The notes beneath the pieces are model-generated. The model did no database searches and was not told where the DNA came from. It saw nothing but the letters and a program-made list of their open reading frames with translations. Shown one piece after another: positions 12,582 to 21,453 of a stretch of 26,652 bases of DNA. The stretch comes from CAKVOD01 sp050872805 (GTDB lineage: Bacteria > Bacillota > Clostridia > Christensenellales > UBA1242). The position numbers and the translations under genes were made by a program. The stretch is from the NCBI GenBank assembly GCA_050872805.1, contig JBNMHN010000003.1:1-26652 (forward strand), in the 5' to 3' direction. Position 1 is the stretch's first letter. Each line of letters starts with the position of its first letter.

Positions 12582-13067
12582 ATGAAAGTTTGCCACACTG
12601 AAGCAATGAAAAAAATCAAGGAATATGAGGAACAAAAACGTATTCTAATTAGACAAGAATACGATAATTCTACAATTTCATACAAAGAAGGCGAAGAAAA
12701 GATTGCTAGCAATTATAATTACAAAAAGACGCGCGCAGACATTGCTATGATTGACAAGAAAATTCGCGATATTCGCACAAAACTTGCGTATGCTAACTGT
12801 ACTGTCAAAGTGGAAAAATTTAACATCACGATTGGAGAAGCACTTGTTATGCTTGCTCAAATGCAACAGGAAAAACGCGTTGTCGAATCTTTGTCCTACA
12901 GAACACAATTGACGCGCAGACTCACGACAAATGGTATTCTTGAATACACTGAATGCTTGTACAGCCCTGAGGACGCGTCACAAGACGCTGAGGCGTTACG
13001 CCAAAAAATCGGCGATTTGCAAATTGCGATTGATAAGGCAAACCTTACTAATGAAATCGACATTTAA
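12582..13067 (+). CDS. Uncharacterised coiled-coil protein
   Basis: 161 aa, soluble. Residues 1-75 are charged helix (EAMKKIKEYEEQKRILIRQE and YKKTRADIAMIDKKIRDIRT) likely to form a coiled coil. The second half has FNITIGEALVMLAQMQQEKR and a C-terminal helix LRQKIGDLQIAIDKANLTNE. The repeated pattern of an EALV-type helix and an LQ.A.DKAN end loosely recalls DIP1984-type proteins, but I do not assign it. The ATG at 12582 is chosen because AGAGAGGAACATATT precedes it; an in-frame ATG at 12561 has no site. GCG-rich codon use differs from the phage region and matches the genes to the right, so it is probably host. It is monocistronic, with a good sigma-A promoter. Confidence 0.75.
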   Translation: MKVCHTEAMKKIKEYEEQKRILIRQEYDNSTISYKEGEEKIASNYNYKKTRADIAMIDKKIRDIRTKLAYANCTVKVEKFNITIGEALVMLAQMQQEKRVVESLSYRTQLTRRLTTNGILEYTECLYSPEDASQDAEALRQKIGDLQIAIDKANLTNEIDI

Positions 13068-13227
13068 TTGATTATAAACATTACAAATCTTTCTGCGATA
13101 TATTTTCGATTTAAAAGTTTAGATTTATCCGCTACCAGTGGCATTGTCACATCGCGTGACATAGTTATCACTCAATTGTTTATAGTAAGTGTTAAAGTTA
13201 TGTGAGTAATTATTATTGTAGATTTAG

Positions 13228-13256
13228 TTGATAGTTTATGCTTTGGAAAGTAATAT
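13228..13256 (+). promoter_or_regulatory. Promoter-like site upstream of a candidate short RNA
   Basis: TTGATA (13228-13233), 17-bp spacer, TAATAT (13251-13256). No gene starts nearby on the plus strand, but a terminator follows within 80 bases. Confidence 0.45.
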
Positions 13257-13262
13257 ACAAAA

Positions 13263-13332
13263 ATCCGAAAATATATCGGAAAACTTAATTTTGGGGTAGA
13301 GGAAGTTCAGTTTCAATCTACCCTCCTTTTTT
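13263..13332 (+). ncRNA. Candidate ~70-nt small RNA ending in an intrinsic terminator
   Basis: The 385-base gap 13068-13452 holds no supported gene. Within it, a promoter-like site is followed by a small hairpin (TCCGA...TCGGA, 13264-13280), then a terminator: GGGTAGA (13294-13300) pairs with TCTACCC (13317-13323), followed by TCC and six T. The unit would be a short independent transcript. The terminator could instead end read-through from the 12582 gene. Upstream in the gap lies one more 6-bp hairpin (TGTCAC...GTGACA near 13147-13163). Confidence 0.35.
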
Positions 13333-13380
13333 ATGCCATATATGGCGCAAATTTGAAACATAAAAATTGCAATAATTCGG

Positions 13381-13409
13381 TTGACATTTGGGGATGTTTT
13401 GAATATAAT
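13381..13409 (+). promoter_or_regulatory. Strong sigma-A promoter of the MarR/ABC operon
   Basis: TTGACA (13381-13386), 17-bp spacer, TATAAT (13404-13409): a full consensus match, 43 bases before the MarR start codon. Confidence 0.85.
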
Positions 13410-13426
13410 TGTTAAGTGTTAAACAA
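13409..13426. promoter_or_regulatory. Probable MarR operator
   Basis: TTGTTAA-GTG-TTAAACAA is an imperfect palindrome lying directly after the -10 box, over the expected transcription start. MarR regulators bind short palindromes like this, so autorepression by the next gene is likely. Confidence 0.55.
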
Positions 13427-13452
13427 AAATCAATAAAAGGAAGAAAAATTTT

Positions 13453-13980
13453 ATGGGAAAAATGAGTGAATTGATGCTCAAGATGCTAGCAGAGATAAAT
13501 GACAATCTAAAAAAATACGCGCTTCAAACGTGGGAAGATTTAGGACTTACGTACAGTGAGGTTATGATTTTATCCATCACTGCTGAGGCAGAAAAATTTC
13601 ACGAACCAGTACATAAGAGCCAACTAGCAAAACGTCTTGGATTGACAAAGGCGGCAATCACTCAGTCTTGCAATAAATTGGAAAAGAAAGGCTACATTGA
13701 AAATTACGTTGCGGACTTTAATATGAAAAATCATTACTTGAGGCTAAATGACGAAATTCGCAAAAGTATTGAGAGCCGCTGCTATAATATGAACCTTTGC
13801 TTGCAACACTTCATTGACAGTGTGGGTGAAGAAAATATTGTGCTGCTAATGGATTTACTTAAAGAATTTAACAATGCTATTCTTAGGCTTTCGGAACACC
13901 GCTGCGACAGTGCGTTCATGCTGAATGGCAATGAGAGTCAAAACAACTTCCCTATTTTTGACGACAACGATGACAAATAA
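13453..13980 (+). CDS. MarR-family transcriptional regulator
   Basis: 175 aa. A winged helix-turn-helix lies at about residues 55-100: HKSQLAKRLGLTKAAITQSC then NKLEKKGYIENY. The wing has DMKNHYLRLND-like residues, and dimerisation helices lie on both sides, as in MarR proteins. ATG at 13453 with AAAGGAAGAAAAATTTT upstream. It is followed after 22 bp by a fused ABC transporter that it very likely controls; MarR/ABC pairs often respond to toxic compounds or peptides. A palindrome over the start site suggests autorepression. The acidic C-terminal tail (FDDNDDK) is unusual but probably not functional in DNA binding. Confidence 0.9.
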   Translation: MGKMSELMLKMLAEINDNLKKYALQTWEDLGLTYSEVMILSITAEAEKFHEPVHKSQLAKRLGLTKAAITQSCNKLEKKGYIENYVADFNMKNHYLRLNDEIRKSIESRCYNMNLCLQHFIDSVGEENIVLLMDLLKEFNNAILRLSEHRCDSAFMLNGNESQNNFPIFDDNDDK

Positions 13981-14002
13981 TGCTTATTTTTGAGGTGTGA
14001 AA

Positions 14003-16516
14003 ATGCTAAAACTTGATAATATTAAAAAAGAATACGCTATGGCGGACGCAAATGTTCCTGCGCTAAAAGGAATTTCGATTGAATTTCGCAAGAGCGAATT
14101 TGTGAGCATACTAGGACAATCGGGTTGTGGAAAGACTACCCTTTTGAACATAATTGGTGGGCTTGACCACTACACATCGGGCGACCTTATTGTCAAAGGC
14201 ATTTCGACAAAGGATTTTAAGTCCAACGACTGGGATGCTTACCGCAACCACACAATCGGTTTTGTATTTCAAAGTTACAATTTGATTTCGCACTTGAATG
14301 TGCTGGCAAATGTTGAACTTGCACTCACGATTTCGGGCGTTTCTAGCAGCGAACGCAAAGGGCGCGCACTTGCGGCGCTTGAACGCGTTGGACTCAAAGA
14401 CCACGTGCACAAGATGCCAAACCAACTTTCGGGCGGACAAATGCAACGCGTTGCGATTGCGCGCGCAATTGTCAATGACCCTGAAATTTTACTTGCGGAC
14501 GAACCGACGGGCGCGCTTGACACAGCGACATCCATTCAAATAATGGATTTGATTCAAGAAATTGCGAAAGAGCGCCTCGTTATTATGGTTACGCACAACC
14601 CTGAACTTGCTGAAAAATACTCGACGCGCATTGTCAAGTTGCTTGACGGCGTCATTGTTGAAGATAGCAACCCTTATAACTCATCTACTCAAAGTGCTGC
14701 CGCTACCGAACAGGACACTTCCACTACACTTGAAGAATCAAGCAAAGCCGCAAAGATAGAAAAAAATGAAGAAAAGCAACAAGATATTGACGCTGGAACG
14801 CGTGTTCAATCGCAGCCGACTGGCAAGCCGCAAAAGAAGAAAAACAAAAAGGAGACGCCTTTCAAAAAGACGTCGATGTCCTTCTTCACTGCCCTAACTT
14901 TGAGTTTCAAAAACCTACTTTCCAAAAAAGGCAGGACGCTGCTTGTTTCCATTGCCAGCAGCATTGGCATTATTGGTGTGACACTTGTGCTTGCGCTTTC
15001 AAATGGGTTCAACCTTTACATTGCAAAGTTGCAGGCGGATATGCTTTCATCAAATCCGCTGACAATCAGTGAAAGTCAATTCAACTATTCGGCGCTCACG
15101 TCGATGATGAGTGATGCGGGGCTTGACAAATTCCCGACTGCCAAAGAAATCGTTGTCAAGGATGTGACGAAAAAGGCGCAGGAAATTAGACCTAGTGTCA
15201 AAATCACGCAGGATTATATTGACAATGCTATAAATACGCTTGACAAAAATTTATACAACGACATCGTTATGACTACGGGTCAACGCTTGAATGTATACAC
15301 GCTTGACGCTGCTTCTAACAAATATAAATACATAAACGTCAACGATTCAAGCAATACACAATACAAGATGCTGAGCAGTGATACGCAATGGAATGTTTTG
15401 ATTGACAACAAGGCTTTTCTTGAGACTCAATACGACATCATTGGTGGAACGTACCCTCAAAATGCTTACGAACTTGCTCTATTTGTTGACAAGTACAATC
15501 AAATTGGCGACAATATTCTAAAGCAGTTGGGCGTTTATGTTGACGGTGACACAAAGATTGATTTTGACAAAGTCATTGGAAAGTCATTCTATATTGCGAC
15601 AAATGATAACTACTACACATTTGATTCTACGACGAACGCATTTGTTGAGTCGTCGAGAGAATACACAAGCGAAGATTTTGACAAGGCAAAGTACATTGAA
15701 GTAAAAATCAGCGGAATTTTGCGTCCGCGCGCTGATACTCAAAACCAAATTTACGGCACGGGCGTTGCTTTTAGCAAGGAACTTTCCGCGCTTGTTCAAA
15801 ACGCAAACCTAGAAAGCGAAATTGTTGAGTTTGCAAAGTCAAATACAGAAACTGACCCTTTGACTGGTAAGACTTACAGATATGAGCAATTTTACGCTTC
15901 GATTAGTGCTATGCAAGAGGCGCGACTTCGCGAATTAGGCGGCAATGCAGTGCCGAACTATATTGCGATTTATCCGCTCGACTTTGAGAGCAAGAATGCT
16001 ATCAAGGCACATCTTGATGCTTACAATGAGGGCAAACCTAGCGATGAGCAGGTGCTTTACAATGACATTATGGGAATGTTTATGACGAGCCTTACTGATA
16101 TGGTCAACATTATTGGTTATGTATTGATTGCGTTCAGTGCGATTTCATTGATTGTTTCATCGATTATGATTGCGGTTATCACTTATGTTTCGGTCATTGA
16201 GCGCACGAAAGAAATTGGCGTGTTGCGCAGTATGGGTGCGCGAAAGAAAGATATTGCACGAGTGTTTAATGCGGAGACTTTTATCATTGGTTTGCTTGCG
16301 GGCATTATTGGTGTGGGAGTGACGCTGCTATTAACGATTCCGATAAATCTCATTATTGGTGGGCTTGCTGAGGACATTGGCAACATTGCGGTACTTTCGC
16401 CGATTGCGGGGATTGTTATGATTGTCATTTCGATTGGTTTGACTTTGCTTGCGGGGTTCATTCCATCACGTATGGCTTCCAAAAAAGACCCTGTCACCTG
16501 CCTTCGCACCGACTAA
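14003..16516 (+). CDS. Fused ABC ATPase-permease (MacB/FtsX-type exporter)
   Basis: 837 aa. Residues 1-225 are a MacB/LolD-like ATPase: Walker A GQSGCGKTT, signature LSGGQMQRVAIARA, Walker B ILLADEPTGALD, switch His in MVTHN. A charged Lys/Glu/Gln linker follows (230-295). The first membrane helix is near 310-335 (SIASSIGIIGVTLVLALSN). A large external domain spans about 340-690. Three C-terminal helices carry the FtsX/MacB permease motif ERTKEIGVLRSMGARKKDI and end PVTCLRTD. The ATG at 14003 is chosen over a GTG at 13997 because GAGG sits seven bases from it. It would work as a dimer, moving peptides, lipids or drugs outward or transducing force; the substrate is unknown. It is controlled by the adjacent MarR gene. 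Confidence 0.93.
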   Translation: MLKLDNIKKEYAMADANVPALKGISIEFRKSEFVSILGQSGCGKTTLLNIIGGLDHYTSGDLIVKGISTKDFKSNDWDAYRNHTIGFVFQSYNLISHLNVLANVELALTISGVSSSERKGRALAALERVGLKDHVHKMPNQLSGGQMQRVAIARAIVNDPEILLADEPTGALDTATSIQIMDLIQEIAKERLVIMVTHNPELAEKYSTRIVKLLDGVIVEDSNPYNSSTQSAAATEQDTSTTLEESSKAAKIEKNEEKQQDIDAGTRVQSQPTGKPQKKKNKKETPFKKTSMSFFTALTLSFKNLLSKKGRTLLVSIASSIGIIGVTLVLALSNGFNLYIAKLQADMLSSNPLTISESQFNYSALTSMMSDAGLDKFPTAKEIVVKDVTKKAQEIRPSVKITQDYIDNAINTLDKNLYNDIVMTTGQRLNVYTLDAASNKYKYINVNDSSNTQYKMLSSDTQWNVLIDNKAFLETQYDIIGGTYPQNAYELALFVDKYNQIGDNILKQLGVYVDGDTKIDFDKVIGKSFYIATNDNYYTFDSTTNAFVESSREYTSEDFDKAKYIEVKISGILRPRADTQNQIYGTGVAFSKELSALVQNANLESEIVEFAKSNTETDPLTGKTYRYEQFYASISAMQEARLRELGGNAVPNYIAIYPLDFESKNAIKAHLDAYNEGKPSDEQVLYNDIMGMFMTSLTDMVNIIGYVLIAFSAISLIVSSIMIAVITYVSVIERTKEIGVLRSMGARKKDIARVFNAETFIIGLLAGIIGVGVTLLLTIPINLIIGGLAEDIGNIAVLSPIAGIVMIVISIGLTLLAGFIPSRMASKKDPVTCLRTD

Positions 16517-16532
16517 CGGGGATAGCCCCGTT
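16515..16532. repeat. Hairpin AACGGGG-ATAG-CCCCGTT overlapping the ABC gene stop
   Basis: 7-bp perfect stem with an ATAG loop directly at the stop codon. It has no T run, so it is not a standard terminator. It shares its core with the hairpin at 16598-16611 (GGGATAGCCC), suggesting a small repeated extragenic palindrome. Confidence 0.6.
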
Positions 16533-16566
16533 GCTGTGGGTTTGGCGAGTGGCACTATATGAAATT

Positions 16567-16597
16567 AGGTACATAGTTAATTGACTATGTACCTTTT
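16567..16597 (+). terminator. 11-bp stem hairpin, probable terminator or RNA 3' protector
   Basis: AGGTACATAGT pairs perfectly with ACTATGTACCT across a 6-base loop, followed by TTT. It lies about 50 bases after the ABC gene and is the strongest stem in the gap. Confidence 0.6.
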
Positions 16598-16611
16598 GCG
16601 GGATAGCCCGC
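16598..16611. repeat. Hairpin GCGGG-ATAG-CCCGC, repeat of the 16515 palindrome
   Basis: Same ATAG loop and GGG/CCC core as the first hairpin. Both are followed within a few bases by GCTG. Confidence 0.5.
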
Positions 16612-16650
16612 GGCTGCAGGTACTGTCCCTACTGCGAATTTGCATAGAGG

Positions 16651-16672
16651 ACGGCGTTGTGCCGTTCTTTTT
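16651..16672 (+). terminator. Intrinsic terminator on the plus strand
   Basis: ACGGC-GTTGT-GCCGT followed by TCTTTTT. It probably ends the MarR/ABC transcript. Confidence 0.6.
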
Positions 16673-16710
16673 ATGACTATTAAATTCGCGATAAGGTTAA
16701 TGCAACAATC

Positions 16711-16755
16711 AAAAAAACAAGGTTACAGCAAGTTTGCTAGCGTAGCCTTGTTTTT
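16711..16755. terminator. Bidirectional terminator between ABC and trxB
   Basis: AACAAGGTTAC (16716-16726) pairs with GTAGCCTTGTT (16742-16752), with an inner AGCAA...TTGCT stem. It has A and T runs on both sides, so it can terminate the plus-strand operon and trxB on the minus strand. Confidence 0.75.
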
Positions 16756-16759
16756 ATGT

Positions 16760-17686
16760 TTATTTTTGTGCGGAGATGCTTGCGACTGCGGACGTTGCGG
16801 CGATTGCACCGTCGGCGCAGGCGGTTACAATTTGTCGCAAGACTGTGTTTGTGCAGTCGCCTGCCGCGAATATTCCGCTTGCCGATGTTTGCTTGTTTTT
16901 GTCGACGACGATATAGCCGTATTCGTCAAGTTCCACAATATCTTTCACAAGTTCCGTGTCAGCTTCTCTACCGATTGCGATAAATACGCCTGAAAGTTCG
17001 ATTTCACTATTTTTCTCGTTAAGGTTATTTTTGACGATTACTTTTTCGACCTTTCCTGCTCCGCAAATTTCTTCTATTTCGGTGTTGTGCAAAACTTCCA
17101 CTTTCCCGCTTTCAATATTCTTATTGAGTGTATCAATCAAAATTTGCTGCGCGCGCAATTTGTTTTTGCGTACCAAAACATACACTTTGCTTGCAATTTT
17201 TGCTAGATAGTTTGCGTCCTCGATAGCAGTATTTCCCCCACCCACGACTGCGACGGCTTTATTGCGGAAGAATGCGCCGTCGCACACTGCACAATAACTG
17301 ACACCTTTGCCTGCAAACTGTGTTTCGCTCGGCAGCCCTAGCTTTCGTGGGTGAGCGCCAAGACAAAGAATGATTGTTTTTGTTTTGTACTGCTTATTTT
17401 TTGTGAAAACTGTTTTAGTAGTGCCGTCCTCAATTTTTTCGACCTTGCAATATCGAACCTCGACGCCGAGTGCGTGTACTTGCTTTTGCATAGTGTCGAC
17501 AAGTTCTATGCCACTAATTGACTGAAACGCGGGATAATTGCCGATTTCATATGTTAGTGCTGCTTGCCCGCCAACTGCATTTTTTTCTAAAATCAAAACC
17601 TTTGCACCTGCGCGCGCGGCGTACACGGCGGCTGTCATTCCAGCCACACCTTGCCCGATGATGATAATGTCGTAAATTTCTTCCAT
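16760..17686 (-). CDS. trxB: Thioredoxin reductase (TrxB)
   Basis: 308 aa. Reduces thioredoxin with NADPH through FAD. Seen: the N-terminal FAD-binding GQGVAGMTAAVYAARAG, the VGGQAALTYEIGNYP segment, the redox-active CAVCDGAFF (about residue 133), the NADPH-binding VVGGGNTAIEDA, and the C-terminal FAD motif GIFAAGDC. Length is normal. The first glycine loop reads GQGVAG rather than GGGPAG, a mild departure. ATG at 17686 with AGAGAGGGAAAGCAT upstream; a start 14 codons further up has no site. It is monocistronic, with its own predicted promoter and a bidirectional terminator just downstream. No thioredoxin gene is next to it. Confidence 0.95.
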   Translation of the reverse strand: MEEIYDIIIIGQGVAGMTAAVYAARAGAKVLILEKNAVGGQAALTYEIGNYPAFQSISGIELVDTMQKQVHALGVEVRYCKVEKIEDGTTKTVFTKNKQYKTKTIILCLGAHPRKLGLPSETQFAGKGVSYCAVCDGAFFRNKAVAVVGGGNTAIEDANYLAKIASKVYVLVRKNKLRAQQILIDTLNKNIESGKVEVLHNTEIEEICGAGKVEKVIVKNNLNEKNSEIELSGVFIAIGREADTELVKDIVELDEYGYIVVDKNKQTSASGIFAAGDCTNTVLRQIVTACADGAIAATSAVASISAQK

Positions 17687-17705
17687 ATGCTTTCCCTCTC
17701 TATTA

Positions 17706-17733
17706 ATTATACTAAACTTTATTAGCAAAGCAA
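17706..17733 (-). promoter_or_regulatory. Predicted trxB promoter
   Basis: On the minus strand TTGCTT (17728-17733), 16-bp spacer, TATAAT (17706-17711), about 20 bases before the start codon. Confidence 0.55.
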
Positions 17734-17824
17734 AGCATTTTTATACTTATTTTTTCGAGCGCTCTTTTAATAATTAAACTGCTATTTTTATTAATAAGTT
17801 ATCATTATCTAAAATTACAAATTA

Positions 17825-20452
17825 TTATTTATTCTCAACACTGTTGTGAAAGAACTTTACAATTTCGACAATTGGAAGAATTGCTACTGCAGCGCCAAAG
17901 ACGATGCACCATTGCGTTGCCGTGAGTGAAACAAGCCCAAACACGGTGGCAACTGGCGGAACAAGCGCAATAAACAGCGTGAGTGCGATACCGCCAAGCA
18001 ATGCGACAAGAAACCACGCGTTTTCAAAAGGATTGCTTTTAAATATACTGCGATGGCTTTTGACATTAAGCATATGCAGTAGTTGCATAATATTGATAGT
18101 CAAAAATACCATTGTGTTTGCGACTTCGGGGCTGAAGTGGATGTGTGCGACCCAAAATACTATCATTGCAATGATAATTTGGTAAGTCGACTGGTAGATT
18201 ATCGCTTTGCCGACGCCGTCGCTAAACACACTTGCTTCAAGCCGACGCGGCTTTCTTGTCATCAAATCCTTCTCAATAGGTTCAAACCCAAGCGCGATTG
18301 CGGGCAAAATGTCCGTTGCTAGATTTATGAATAAAATTTGTAGCGGCAATAGGAATATTGATTGCGGGAACAATATTGTTGCAAGCACAAGGGCGACGAC
18401 TTCGGTAATATTTGTAGAAAACAAAAACTGAATTGTTTTTTGAATATTTGCAAAAACTTTGCGCCCTTCTTCAACTGCAATGACGATTGTTGCGAAATTG
18501 TCGTCGGCAAGCACGACATCCGCGACATCTTTTGTCACATCCGTACCAGTAATGCCCATACCAATGCCAATGTGCGCCGTTTTGAGGCTCGGCGCGTCAT
18601 TGACGCCGTCGCCCGTCATCGCGACAACTTTACCAAGTTTTTTCCACCCTTTCACTATACGCACTTTGTTTTGCGGGCTGACTCTTGCATAGACGCGAAT
18701 TTTGTTTATTGTCTTCAAAAATTCTTCGTCACTTAGCATATCTAGTTCTGCACCCGTCATAACTTGACTTTCATTGTTTGCGATGCCGAGTTCCTTTGCA
18801 ATGGCAAACGCGGTGTCCTTGTGGTCGCCCGTAATCATCACGGGAATCATCCCCGCTTTGAGACACGTTTTCACAGCATTGCGTGCTGACGGGCGTGCGG
18901 GGTCTTGCATCCCGACAAGTCCGAGGAAAACAAGGTTATTTTCGATTTCGTTAGGTTTTAAGTCGTGTGAAACCTTTGTTGCAAAGGCAAGCACGCGTAA
19001 TGCGCTTTCGCCCATACTTTTGACGGCTTGATTTATTTGTTTTTTATAGCGCTCGTTCATTGTTTGGACGCTGCCGTCAATAAAAATATGCGTACATTTG
19101 CTTAGCAAACTGTCAACTGCGCCTTTTGTGTAGACAACTTGCGAGTTTCCGCACGCGTGGACTGTGCTCATAAGTTTGCGGTTTGAATCAAACGGTATTT
19201 CAAATATTCTTTCCGCTGAAACCCCGCAATCTTTGCGTCGATACCCGTATTTATGCGAAAAACTAATTAGAGCGGTTTCTGTCGGGTCGCCGTGCAAGTG
19301 ATTTTCGGTCAAAACTGAGTCATTGCAAAGGAGCATACAATTTAATAATTCCTTTTGCCCGACAGTCAGTGTTTCGCTAATATTTTCAAACTGATTTCCA
19401 ACAAAAACGGACTTGACGGTCATATTGTTTTGTGTGAGCGTGCCTGTTTTGTCCGTACAAATGACCTCGCACGCGCCAAGGGTTTCGACGGCGTGCAGGC
19501 GTTTGACAATGGCGTTTTTCTTGCTCATTTTTGTGACGCCAACCGCCATTATTATTGTTACAACTGCGGGCAAACTTTCGGGAATTGCCGCTACGGCAAT
19601 TGCGACCGCCGTCATAAATGCGTCGATGAATGACTGGTTTGTCAGTAGTAAACTCAAAAAGAAAATTAAGCCCGCAACGGCAAGGACTATCACTGTTATG
19701 ACTTTCCCTAGTTGTGACAAATTCTTTTGCAGGAGCGTTTGCTCCTCATTAGTTTCGTTTAGCAAATTCGCGATTTTGCCAATTTCGCTATCCGTGCCTG
19801 TTGCGACCACAATTCCAGCGCCACGCCCAAACACGACGACGCTGCTAGAATACGCCATATTTGTGCGGTCACCGAGCGTGGCTTTCTCGGGCAAGCGCTC
19901 CCCTGCGCTCTTTTCGACTGCGTTCGACTCCCCTGTCAATGATGATTCATTGATTTTCAAACTGACTGATTCGGTCAAATATAGGTCGGCAGGTATTATG
20001 TCGCCTGATTCAAAAACGACTTTATCCCCCACAACTAGTTCTTCGACGGGCACAACATATTGCTTGCCGTCGCGGACGACTTTGGCAGTTTTTTGAGAAA
20101 GTTTTTTCAAATTCTCAAGCGCGTCCTCCGCTTTTTGTTCTTGAACATATCCAATGACAGCATTGAATATGACGATACCAACAATGACGATTGAATCGAC
20201 ATAATCATTTGTATGCTCGACCAAGCTTATAACAAACGATGCGATACTTGCCGCGATGAGGACAATTATCATCGGGTCCTTGAACTGCGCCATAATCTTT
20301 GAGAATGCAGATTTCTTTTTGCCCTGCGGCAACGCATTCGCGCCGTTTTGCGCAAGTCTATCCTTTGCGACTATGCTTGAAAGCCCGCCCTCGCTCGTTT
20401 GAAACTCTGAATATATTTGAGATTTACTGTATGTGTGGTAATTTTTCGCCAT
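17825..20452 (-). CDS. Calcium-type P-type ATPase (P2A, LMCA1-like)
   Basis: 875 aa, full length. Order: the N-terminal cation ATPase domain, membrane helices M1-M2 (about 60-105), actuator motif LTGES, M3-M4 with the ion-binding AIPESLPAVVT, phosphorylation site CDKTGTLT, the nucleotide domain, hinge MTGDGVNDAPSLK, and M5-M10 with NLATDILPAIALG in M6. PExLP in M4 together with the N..TD in M6 is the calcium pump signature; transport of another divalent ion cannot be ruled out. It would export the ion using ATP. ATG at 20452 with TAGGGAGCGGCT upstream. It follows uppP by 36 bp on the same strand, probably in one transcript, with a small hairpin between them. Confidence 0.93.
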   Translation of the reverse strand: MAKNYHTYSKSQIYSEFQTSEGGLSSIVAKDRLAQNGANALPQGKKKSAFSKIMAQFKDPMIIVLIAASIASFVISLVEHTNDYVDSIVIVGIVIFNAVIGYVQEQKAEDALENLKKLSQKTAKVVRDGKQYVVPVEELVVGDKVVFESGDIIPADLYLTESVSLKINESSLTGESNAVEKSAGERLPEKATLGDRTNMAYSSSVVVFGRGAGIVVATGTDSEIGKIANLLNETNEEQTLLQKNLSQLGKVITVIVLAVAGLIFFLSLLLTNQSFIDAFMTAVAIAVAAIPESLPAVVTIIMAVGVTKMSKKNAIVKRLHAVETLGACEVICTDKTGTLTQNNMTVKSVFVGNQFENISETLTVGQKELLNCMLLCNDSVLTENHLHGDPTETALISFSHKYGYRRKDCGVSAERIFEIPFDSNRKLMSTVHACGNSQVVYTKGAVDSLLSKCTHIFIDGSVQTMNERYKKQINQAVKSMGESALRVLAFATKVSHDLKPNEIENNLVFLGLVGMQDPARPSARNAVKTCLKAGMIPVMITGDHKDTAFAIAKELGIANNESQVMTGAELDMLSDEEFLKTINKIRVYARVSPQNKVRIVKGWKKLGKVVAMTGDGVNDAPSLKTAHIGIGMGITGTDVTKDVADVVLADDNFATIVIAVEEGRKVFANIQKTIQFLFSTNITEVVALVLATILFPQSIFLLPLQILFINLATDILPAIALGFEPIEKDLMTRKPRRLEASVFSDGVGKAIIYQSTYQIIIAMIVFWVAHIHFSPEVANTMVFLTINIMQLLHMLNVKSHRSIFKSNPFENAWFLVALLGGIALTLFIALVPPVATVFGLVSLTATQWCIVFGAAVAILPIVEIVKFFHNSVENK

Positions 20453-20465
20453 AGCCGCTCCCTAC

Positions 20466-20485
20466 AATAGATTTGTTAATCTATT
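20466..20485. promoter_or_regulatory. 8-bp palindromic hairpin between uppP and the P-ATPase gene
   Basis: AATAGATT-TGTT-AATCTATT lies in the 36-bp gap. It is AT-rich with no T tract, so it is more likely an operator or mRNA-processing site than a terminator. Confidence 0.35.
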
Positions 20486-20488
20486 ATA

Positions 20489-21265
20489 TTAGATGACTAT
20501 AATTGTTATGACCGCAAGCAATAACAAATAAATTGCAAACCACTTGTACTGCACTTTTTCGACTACTTTGAGCATCAGTTTTATGCCCAAAATCGCGCAC
20601 ACAAATGCCGTTATGCTACCAACCGCTAATTCCGCAACACCAACATCGGCAAATGAAATTTGGAACTTACATTTGACAAGTTCATAGACAAGCGACGCCA
20701 AAATTATCGGTATACTCATCAAAAACGAAAAGTCAAGTGCGTCCTTTTTCTCGACGCCCATAACTATGCCAGCACAAAGCGTTGTTCCGCTACGCGAAAT
20801 ACCCGGCAAAATTGCAAGCCCTTGAAACAGCCCCAACAAAATGGACTGTTTGTAGCCTACCTTTATATAAGGATAGTTTTCTTTTTCATATTTGCGCGAA
20901 ACCCACTCCGTTGCAAGCAAAAATATGGCAGACAAAATAAATCCCCACGCAAGCAGCCCGCCACTAAAGGCGCTCTCAAAAAAGTCGGAGAACAACACGA
21001 CGATTGCACAAGTGATTGCCGTGGCAATAATGAGATACGCGGTAATTGGCTGAAACGGATGCTTGACAATATCCCACAATTTTTTGCGATAGAATATGAC
21101 AACTGCAATGAGCGTTGCAAAATGTAACACGACATTCAAAAATAGTGAGCCGTCACTCACGCCAAAAATATTTTCAAGCAGTACCAAATGTCCGCTACTT
21201 GAAACGGGCAAAAACTCCGTCAGTCCTTGCACTATTCCTAGAATTATGACAACAAAAAAATCCAC
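20489..21265 (-). CDS. uppP: Undecaprenyl-diphosphatase (UppP/BacA)
   Basis: 258 aa integral membrane enzyme. It removes a phosphate from undecaprenyl pyrophosphate so the carrier lipid can be reused for cell-wall synthesis; overproduction gives bacitracin resistance. Seen: the N-terminal motif GIVQGLTEFLPVSSSGHLVL with its catalytic Glu and Ser/His residues, the second motif FQGLAILPGISRSGTT, and about eight hydrophobic helices. The start is a GTG at 21265, preceded by AAGGTGAGGC; length matches the family. It is first gene of a probable operon with the calcium-type ATPase, and is divergent from ychF. Confidence 0.95.
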   Translation of the reverse strand: MDFFVVIILGIVQGLTEFLPVSSSGHLVLLENIFGVSDGSLFLNVVLHFATLIAVVIFYRKKLWDIVKHPFQPITAYLIIATAITCAIVVLFSDFFESAFSGGLLAWGFILSAIFLLATEWVSRKYEKENYPYIKVGYKQSILLGLFQGLAILPGISRSGTTLCAGIVMGVEKKDALDFSFLMSIPIILASLVYELVKCKFQISFADVGVAELAVGSITAFVCAILGIKLMLKVVEKVQYKWFAIYLLLLAVITIIVI

Positions 21266-21403
21266 GCCTCACCTTCTTACATTAGTTTATTCTTTTTTTA
21301 CATTTATTATGCAATTACGCTTCGCCTAAGCGCCCAAAATCGCGATTTTTGCTGCGTTTTGCAAATTTTTGTGAACAAATGAAAATTAATGTTTCAATTT
21401 CAC

Positions 21404-21432
21404 TTGCCATTTTAGAAAAATTAAGTTATAAT
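21404..21432 (+). promoter_or_regulatory. ychF promoter
   Basis: TTGCCA (21404-21409), 17-bp spacer, TATAAT (21427-21432), with the start codon 22 bases further on. Confidence 0.75.
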
Positions 21433-21453
21433 TGAATAAATAAAGGAGATATG

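Noticed and set aside
14111..14759. Several long open frames overlapping the ABC ATPase on both strands
   Set aside because: They have no ribosome sites or family motifs, and the ATPase frame has all Walker and signature motifs. They reflect GC-richer codons with few stops.
16640..16993. Plus-strand Cys-rich 117-codon frame
   Set aside because: It runs over a bidirectional terminator and then antisense to trxB; there is no ribosome site.
19413..20096. 227-codon plus-strand frame opposite the P-type ATPase
   Set aside because: It is antisense to conserved actuator and phosphorylation motifs, low in complexity (Thr/Ala/Ser) and lacks a ribosome site.
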